DNA from: JANXSD01 sp043758125
GTDB taxonomy: Bacteria; Bacteroidota; Bacteroidia; AKYH767-A; OLB10
DNA: 30,808 bases
Direction: 5' to 3'
Assembly: GCA_043758125.1 (NCBI GenBank)
Contig: JAYVOC010000272.1
Coordinates: 1 to 30,808, forward strand
Of the stretch, positions 26,242 through 30,808 are shown piece after piece; position 1 is the first letter of the stretch, and each line of letters starts with the position of its first letter. Made by a program: the position numbers and the translations under genes. Under the pieces are notes generated by a model, which was given only the letters and a program-made list of their open reading frames with translations, was not told the DNA's origin and searched no databases.

Positions 26242-26274
26242 AAAAAAAAATCCGAAGTTATAAACTCCGGATTT
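26242..26274 (-). terminator. Rho-independent terminator after rpsU
   Basis: Arms AAATCCG (26248–26254) and CGGATTT (26268–26274), with an inner AGTT/AACT extension after one mismatch, run into nine T on the minus strand (26250–26242). It starts 20 bp after the rpsU stop. Confidence 0.92.
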
Positions 26275-26293
26275 AAATAAATTGTTAGAACAA

Positions 26294-26488
26294 TTAACCT
26301 GTAATCTGGGAAGTTAAATGATTCTTATATATTGCTTTTTTAATCGTCGTGCGACGTGAAATGGAAGGTTTTTCAAATGCCTGACGTGCACGTAATTGCT
26401 TGATAATGCCTGTTTTCTCGAATTTCTTCTTGAATTTCTTAAGCGCTTTATCTATTGTTTCGTTTTCTTTAAGTGGTACAATAATCAT
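26294..26488 (-). CDS. rpsU: 30S ribosomal protein S21
   Basis: The small, very basic S21 (64 residues) begins MIIVPLKENETIDKALKKFKKKFEK and ends in the basic tail RRTTIKKAIYKNHLTSQITG. It binds the 30S platform near the anti-Shine-Dalgarno region. The start at 26488 is right: a longer frame from 26515 adds MPSQRKIFL, which no S21 has and which would begin at the -7 promoter element. It is monocistronic, with its own promoter (26513–26542) and terminator (26242–26274). Confidence 0.97.
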   Translation of the reverse strand: MIIVPLKENETIDKALKKFKKKFEKTGIIKQLRARQAFEKPSISRRTTIKKAIYKNHLTSQITG

Positions 26489-26512
26489 GAGAAAGATTTT
26501 TCTTTGGGACGG

Positions 26513-26542
26513 CAAATTTACAATTCTTTTTTATTTATCCAA
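26513..26542 (-). promoter_or_regulatory. Promoter of rpsU
   Basis: The minus strand has TTG (26542–26540), exactly 19 nt, then TAAATTTG (26520–26513): a full Bacteroidota consensus. Transcription would start about 15–20 nt before the ATG at 26488, which argues against the longer rpsU frame. Confidence 0.85.
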
Positions 26543-26671
26543 CATCTTTACCAAATATTTACACATTTGGTTACCAAATTCTTATAATTAACTTCTATTT
26601 GCGATTTATCACCTAACATAAATATGTGTTCGAAGAAATTTCGATTTCTTATAAAATGAAGTCGCATTTAC

Positions 26672-26701
26672 TTGAGTAATTAAGTCCTTTTCCTATATTT
26701 G
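26672..26701 (+). promoter_or_regulatory. Promoter of the nucleotidyltransferase–radical SAM–methyltransferase operon
   Basis: TTG (26672–26674), exactly 19 nt, then TATATTTG (26694–26701) fully matches TTG-N19-TAnnTTTG. The ATG at 26718 lies about 10 nt beyond the expected start point, so the leader is very short. It is divergent from the rpsU promoter. Confidence 0.85.
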
Positions 26702-26717
26702 AATCACACAAAACAAA

Positions 26718-27653
26718 ATGAATTCTACATCTTTTTATCCAGTTTGGAGCACATTAGTATATTTCGATATTTTTCGCTACCCACTTAGGGAAGATGAATT
26801 AGTACGTTTCTGCCACCATGAGCCTTTAAATAGAATTGAAATTAGGCAAACAATAAATGAACTAATCAAAGAAGGACTTGTTTTTAAAATTGGAGAATAT
26901 TACAGCCTAAAAGACGAAATTGAACTAGTATTAAGGCGAGAAGCTGGTAACTCAAGAGCAGTTAAAAAATGGGAAAAGGCTAGAACCTATTCTAAAATGA
27001 TGAGCAAATTCCCGTTTGTTAGAGGTGTTTGGATTTCAGGTTCACTTAGCAAAGATTTTATGGATGAGAATTCCGATATAGATTACTTTATCATTACTAA
27101 AGCAGATCGATTATGGATTTCAAGAACATTCATGATTTTGTTTAAAAAAATATTTCTTCTTAACTCTCATAAAAATTTTTGTGTGAATTATTTTATTGAT
27201 GAAAATCATCTTAAAATTCAAGATAAAAATTTATTCACTGCTACGGAACTATTGACATTACGTCCGCTTACTAATGAATCACTTTATAAAAAGTTCCTGA
27301 CAGCAAATTTATGGGCGAATCAATATTTACCTGGATATAGAACAACTCCATTTGAATCATTATTCGAATTACCTATTTCTAAATTTCAAAAGACAACAGA
27401 ATTTATTTTGGAAATATTTCCACTAAAATTCATTGATTCAATATTTCTAAAAATCACCAAAAATTATTGGATAAAAAAATTTAAAACAATTGATACTGAT
27501 TTAAGAAATCAGCAAATGCGTTCAGAAAAACATATTTCTAAGCATCATCCACAAGGGTATCAACATAAGGTAATGCGGTTATACGAAGAGCGACTGGAAA
27601 ACAGTCCTGAGTGGTTAACTCAGCAAGAACAAAATCATATATCGGTAATATGA
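26718..27653 (+). CDS. Winged-helix/minimal nucleotidyltransferase-domain protein
   Basis: The 311-residue protein has an N-terminal helix-turn-helix-like part (VYFDIFRYPLREDELVRF, INELIKEGLVFKIGEYYSL, about 13–65). A Pol-beta-type nucleotidyltransferase core follows: GSLSKDFMDENSDIDYFII, with GS at 108–109 and DxD at 120–122. A likely third acidic strand, VNYFIDENHL, is near 165–175. The C-terminal half (about 190–311) is helical and unassigned. Family knowledge allows nucleotide transfer to a protein, RNA or small molecule; no substrate can be named. It is the first gene of a four-gene operon, and its TGA overlaps the ATG of the radical SAM gene (ATGA), indicating translational coupling. 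Toxin–antitoxin MNT proteins share the motif but are much shorter and have a HEPN partner, which is absent here. Confidence 0.8.
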   Translation: MNSTSFYPVWSTLVYFDIFRYPLREDELVRFCHHEPLNRIEIRQTINELIKEGLVFKIGEYYSLKDEIELVLRREAGNSRAVKKWEKARTYSKMMSKFPFVRGVWISGSLSKDFMDENSDIDYFIITKADRLWISRTFMILFKKIFLLNSHKNFCVNYFIDENHLKIQDKNLFTATELLTLRPLTNESLYKKFLTANLWANQYLPGYRTTPFESLFELPISKFQKTTEFILEIFPLKFIDSIFLKITKNYWIKKFKTIDTDLRNQQMRSEKHISKHHPQGYQHKVMRLYEERLENSPEWLTQQEQNHISVI

Positions 27654-29113
27654 AAAATGTTTTAATCACGCATAGTTACTTCTTAAATTTTGATCAAAAA
27701 CAAAGAAAGCAACAGCAACCCTATCCTCCACTAGGGACATTAATGGCATGTGCCATTTTGAGAGAAGAAAAATTCAATGTTTACTTTCATGATGTGATGT
27801 TCGATGAAAACACAAATAACATTGAGTCAAAAATAAAAACATTATCACTTGATATATTTGTAATATACGATGACGGCTTTAATTACCTTACAAAAATGTG
27901 TTTGAGTAATATGCGTGAAGCAGCTTTTGAAATGATTAAAATCGCTAAAGAGAATAATTGTATTGTAATTGTTTGCAGCTCCGATAGTACAGATCGTTAT
28001 GAAATATATTTAGAAAATGGAGCGAATTATATCATTGTTGGGGAGGGTGAAATAACTCTAAATGTATTATTGAAATCATTAAACAAAAGTGAAAATGATT
28101 TTAAAAATATAGAAGGCATAATTCGTATTGAGAACAATACAATTTTTCGTCATCCAAAACGAAAAGTTCTTCGGGAACTTGATACATTACCTTTTGCTGC
28201 TTGGGACTTATTAGACATCTCTCCATACCGTAAAGCGTGGATTCAAAGCAAAGGTTACTTCTCATTGAACATGTATACAACTAGAGGCTGTCCTTATCAT
28301 TGTAATTGGTGTGCGAAACCTATTTATGGGAATCGTTACAATGCAAGAAGTCCGCAAAAAGTTGTCGAAGAATTATTGGAATTACAAACACGATTTAATT
28401 TTGATCATATTTGGTTTTGTGATGATATTTTTGGTCTTAAACCCGGTTGGGTGGAAGAGTTTGTTGATGAAATAAAAAAAACTAATCTAGTATTTCGATT
28501 TAAAATACAATCTCGTGTTGATCTTTTATTAAGCGAAAGTAATGTAAAAGCTTTAGCTGATGCTGGATGTGAGGAGGTATGGTTGGGAGCAGAAAGTGGT
28601 TCTCAAAAGATTTTGGATGCAATGGAAAAAGGAACAAAAATTGAACAAATAGAAGCTGCAAGTCTTGAACTAAAAAAACATGGGATTAAACCATGCTTCT
28701 TTATTCAATTTGGATATCCAGGAGAGAACGCAGAAGATATTCATTCAACAATAGAAATGGTACTTAAATTAATGCCTCATGACATTGGCGTTTCAATTTC
28801 ATATCCACTACCTGGAACAAAATTCTACGAAAGTGTTAGTGATCAATTAAAAGAGAAAAGTAATTGGACAGATTCAGATGAATTATTGTTGATGTTTAAA
28901 AATACTTATCAACCATTATTTTATAAAGAGCTTCAACGATATTTACATCGGCAATTTCGATCAGCACAATCTAAACAAACCTTTTATCAATTATTGAATG
29001 GAGAAAAGAGAATAAATAATTCTACCTTAAAGAAAATTGTTGCCTATGGAATTCATCAATCTGCGGCAAAGATTGCCTATTCAAAATTACGCAAACTAGA
29101 ACCAGCATTTTAA
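27650..29113 (+). CDS. B12-binding-type radical SAM protein
   Basis: The start at 27650 overlaps the previous stop by 4 bp; a GTG at 27611 would add 13 residues and is rejected. Of the 487 residues, 1–140 form a cobalamin-binding-like Rossmann domain (PPLGTLMACAIL near 26–37; VGEGE ending it near 134). The radical SAM core has C214-x3-C218-x2-C221 in TTRGCPYHCNWC, which holds the 4Fe-4S cluster, then DHIWFCDDIFG and a GAESGSQKILDAMEKGT stretch, which is the usual SAM-binding region. In relatives the B12 domain has a GGPHAS-like loop; here it is CSSDSTD (109–115), so cobalamin binding is uncertain. BchE-like relatives do methylations, cyclisations and other radical chemistry. The two following methyltransferase genes suggest a shared small-molecule or glycolipid product. 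Confidence 0.88.
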   Translation: MKNVLITHSYFLNFDQKQRKQQQPYPPLGTLMACAILREEKFNVYFHDVMFDENTNNIESKIKTLSLDIFVIYDDGFNYLTKMCLSNMREAAFEMIKIAKENNCIVIVCSSDSTDRYEIYLENGANYIIVGEGEITLNVLLKSLNKSENDFKNIEGIIRIENNTIFRHPKRKVLRELDTLPFAAWDLLDISPYRKAWIQSKGYFSLNMYTTRGCPYHCNWCAKPIYGNRYNARSPQKVVEELLELQTRFNFDHIWFCDDIFGLKPGWVEEFVDEIKKTNLVFRFKIQSRVDLLLSESNVKALADAGCEEVWLGAESGSQKILDAMEKGTKIEQIEAASLELKKHGIKPCFFIQFGYPGENAEDIHSTIEMVLKLMPHDIGVSISYPLPGTKFYESVSDQLKEKSNWTDSDELLLMFKNTYQPLFYKELQRYLHRQFRSAQSKQTFYQLLNGEKRINNSTLKKIVAYGIHQSAAKIAYSKLRKLEPAF

Positions 29114-29114
29114 A

Positions 29115-29927
29115 ATGGAGATCATTGAATCTAGTAATGATGTAGCGAAAGCATTTACAAATCAATCTGAAAATTTTGATGAGTTTGATATTAGCAATCC
29201 AATACTATTAAAACTTCGTGCGCAAGTAAGAAAACATGTTGGACATTTCATTAAAGAAAATGACTTTCTACTAGAAATGAATGCAGGTACTGGTTTAGAT
29301 GCATTATATTTTTCCAAAAAATACAAAGCTAGAATTCATGCGATAGATATTTCTGAAGGGATGTTAAATCAATTTGCAGCGAAAGTGCAGTTACAAAAAT
29401 TGGAAGGTAAAATTACTTACGAAAAATTATCTTTTTTGAATTTATCTGATATTCCCTATAGAAATTTCGATTATGTGTTTTCAAATTTCGGAGGATTAAA
29501 TTGCACCGGAAATTTAAACATAGTTTTATCTCAATTACCTGCAATCTTAAAACCAGGTGCTATTATTACATTAGTTATTATGCCAGTAATTTGTCCTTGG
29601 GAATTTATGTGGCTCTTCACTAGAAATTACAAAAATACTTTCAGAAGATTCCATAAAAATTGTAGTAATGCTAAAATTGAAAATGATCATTTTACCACAT
29701 GGTATTACTCCTACTCTATCATAAAAAAAATGCTTGGTAAACAATTTAAACCATTGAAAGTTGAATCGATGTCGTTAGTATTTCCTCCTCCCCAATCAAT
29801 AAAATTTGCAAAACAAAATCCAAGATTACTAAAAACACTTGAACGATTAGATAAACTATTTGGAAACATTCCACCATTCAATAAATGGGGTGATCATTAC
29901 ATCGCAAGTTTTCAATATATACCTTAA
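29115..29927 (+). CDS. Class I SAM-dependent methyltransferase (first of two)
   Basis: In this 270-residue protein motif I is LLEMNAGTGLDALYFSKK (E54–G60). An acidic strand IHAIDISEGML and a motif IV-like segment FDYVFSNFGGLNC follow, then a post-IV strand, LKPGAIITLVIMP. That is a normal Rossmann methyltransferase order. The C-terminal part is rich in aromatic and basic residues and may form the acceptor pocket. It begins one base after the radical SAM stop and its own TAA overlaps the next ATG by one base, so it is translated as part of the operon. Substrate unknown. Confidence 0.85.
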   Translation: MEIIESSNDVAKAFTNQSENFDEFDISNPILLKLRAQVRKHVGHFIKENDFLLEMNAGTGLDALYFSKKYKARIHAIDISEGMLNQFAAKVQLQKLEGKITYEKLSFLNLSDIPYRNFDYVFSNFGGLNCTGNLNIVLSQLPAILKPGAIITLVIMPVICPWEFMWLFTRNYKNTFRRFHKNCSNAKIENDHFTTWYYSYSIIKKMLGKQFKPLKVESMSLVFPPPQSIKFAKQNPRLLKTLERLDKLFGNIPPFNKWGDHYIASFQYIP

Positions 29928-30712
29928 TGTTTATGGATTGGTTCGATGCTTGGGTGAATTCTCAAAATCTAATTTTACTTGATGGAGTTTGGCAAACATC
30001 GTCTCAAAAAAATTCTTCCTTTGTTGATGAATACCTTGAAGTAAGAAAAAAAGAAAATAGAATTTATACAGATCAAGAATTAAAAATCCTACCTAAAATT
30101 AAATCATCACATTTATTAATGAAAGAATGGAGTTTTAGAGAAAGAAACTTAAAGAAACTTATTGAATGGCTTCCCGCAAATAACAAACAAACGATTTTAG
30201 AAATTGGTTGTGGGAATGGATGGTTTAGTGCTAATATTTCAAAAAATTCACTTAATGATATAGTAAGTCAAGACATTAATTTACCTGAACTTACCCAAGC
30301 AGCTCGAGTATTTGGATATCAAAATCCAAAATGGATTTGCTATGATATTGAAAATTGCAATTTCCCTGCTAACAGTTTTGATCAACTAATTTTCGCGAGT
30401 AGTTTACAATATTTCGAAAATCCAAAAATAATTTTTGATTTACTAATCCCAACATTAAAAGAGAATGGTTGCATACATATTATTGATAGTCCACTTTACA
30501 ACAACCTAAACGAATCCCAAGAAGCGCATTCAAGAACCACTTCTTATTATGAATCTTTTGGTCATCCGTCATTAGCAAAAAAATATCATCATCACTTACT
30601 AAAAGATTTTATAGACATGGGATTCGAAATAAAGTGCAAACCTAAAAACAATTTAATATCCATACTTACAGGTGCTAGTAATCCATTTTATTGGTTGCAA
30701 CTTTTGAAATAA
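29927..30712 (+). CDS. Class I SAM-dependent methyltransferase (second of two)
   Basis: The 261 residues have an about 85-residue N-terminal region of unknown type, then motif I ILEIGCGNGWFSANIS (E92–G98), an acidic strand VSQDINLPEL, and motif IV FDQLIFASSLQYFENP, followed by LKENGCIHIIDSP. This is a Methyltransf_11-like fold, different from its neighbour. The start ATG overlaps the previous stop (TAATG), which supports 29927 over the next ATG at 29933. It is the last visible gene of the operon; no terminator hairpin was found in the 96 bases after it. Substrate unknown. Confidence 0.85.
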   Translation: MFMDWFDAWVNSQNLILLDGVWQTSSQKNSSFVDEYLEVRKKENRIYTDQELKILPKIKSSHLLMKEWSFRERNLKKLIEWLPANNKQTILEIGCGNGWFSANISKNSLNDIVSQDINLPELTQAARVFGYQNPKWICYDIENCNFPANSFDQLIFASSLQYFENPKIIFDLLIPTLKENGCIHIIDSPLYNNLNESQEAHSRTTSYYESFGHPSLAKKYHHHLLKDFIDMGFEIKCKPKNNLISILTGASNPFYWLQLLK

Positions 30713-30808
30713 ATTTTCGTGTATGGATCTCAACGTGGGAAATTAAGAATTAGGAATTAAAGTTGGATCACAAAAAAAGAATTTACGAAAATCAATCAAA
30801 TCCAGAGT
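30713..30808. other. Non-coding end of window
   Basis: Nothing recognisable was seen in the last 96 bases: no terminator hairpin, RNA or coding start. The operon may continue outside the window. Confidence 0.4.

Noticed and set aside
26489..26515. N-terminal extension of rpsU
   Set aside because: The extra residues are not found in S21 and the longer frame would begin inside the -7 promoter element.
27611..27649. GTG start extending the radical SAM gene by 13 codons
   Set aside because: The ATGA overlap at 27650 and the clean start MKNVLITHSYF fit better.
26718..27653. MNT/HEPN toxin–antitoxin system
   Set aside because: The protein is much longer than MNT antitoxins and no HEPN partner is next to it; the neighbours are biosynthetic-type enzymes.

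Overview
The window is a low-GC chromosomal segment of a member of the Bacteroidota. Four things point to this. The gene block rpsU–xerC–hpf–tRNA cluster–tuf–tRNA-Trp–secE–nusG–rplK–rplA–rplJ–rplL–rpoB–rpoC–DUF3467 is the arrangement known from that phylum. Protein starts lack clear Shine-Dalgarno sequences and are preceded by A/T-rich leaders. Several promoters match the phylum-specific form TTG-N19-TAnnTTTG. The envelope genes (a TPR/PD40 lipoprotein-like protein and GT2 enzymes) also fit. Genus and family cannot be resolved by reading alone.

Layout. (1) 1–5092: a truncated Na+/solute symporter gene on the minus strand, divergent from a plus-strand run of recR, a methyltransferase-like gene and a GT2 enzyme fused to a decayed sugar-phosphate-transferase module. 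(2) 5094–10075: a minus-strand run of envelope and housekeeping genes: LPG-synthase-TM-type membrane protein, processive-type GT2, PorE-like TPR/PD40 protein, DnaQ-like exonuclease, and a half-length DUF1456 protein that ends tail-to-tail with the GT2 fusion. (3) 10460–26488: the minus-strand transcription/translation block. It runs from rpsU (own promoter and terminator) through xerC–hpf (ending in a 20-bp-stem hairpin), then a promoter driving tRNA-Thr(TGT), tRNA-Tyr, tRNA-Gly, tRNA-Thr(GGT) and tuf, then tRNA-Trp–secE–nusG–L11–L1–L10–L7/L12–RpoB–RpoC, and finally DUF3467 with its own candidate promoter and terminator. (4) 26718–30712: a tightly packed plus-strand four-gene operon: winged-helix/nucleotidyltransferase, B12-binding-type radical SAM protein, and two unrelated SAM methyltransferases. 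It starts at an almost ideal Bacteroidota promoter, and junctions overlap by 4 nt, are separated by 1 nt, or overlap by 1 nt.

The most interesting items are the four-gene operon, which I cannot match to a named pathway, and a partial second copy of the tRNA-Trp 5' half whose D-loop has been replaced by a perfect palindrome. Next is the GT2 fusion protein, whose C-terminal sugar-transferase-like module has lost its catalytic middle. No CRISPR array, insertion sequence, prophage or rRNA gene was seen.
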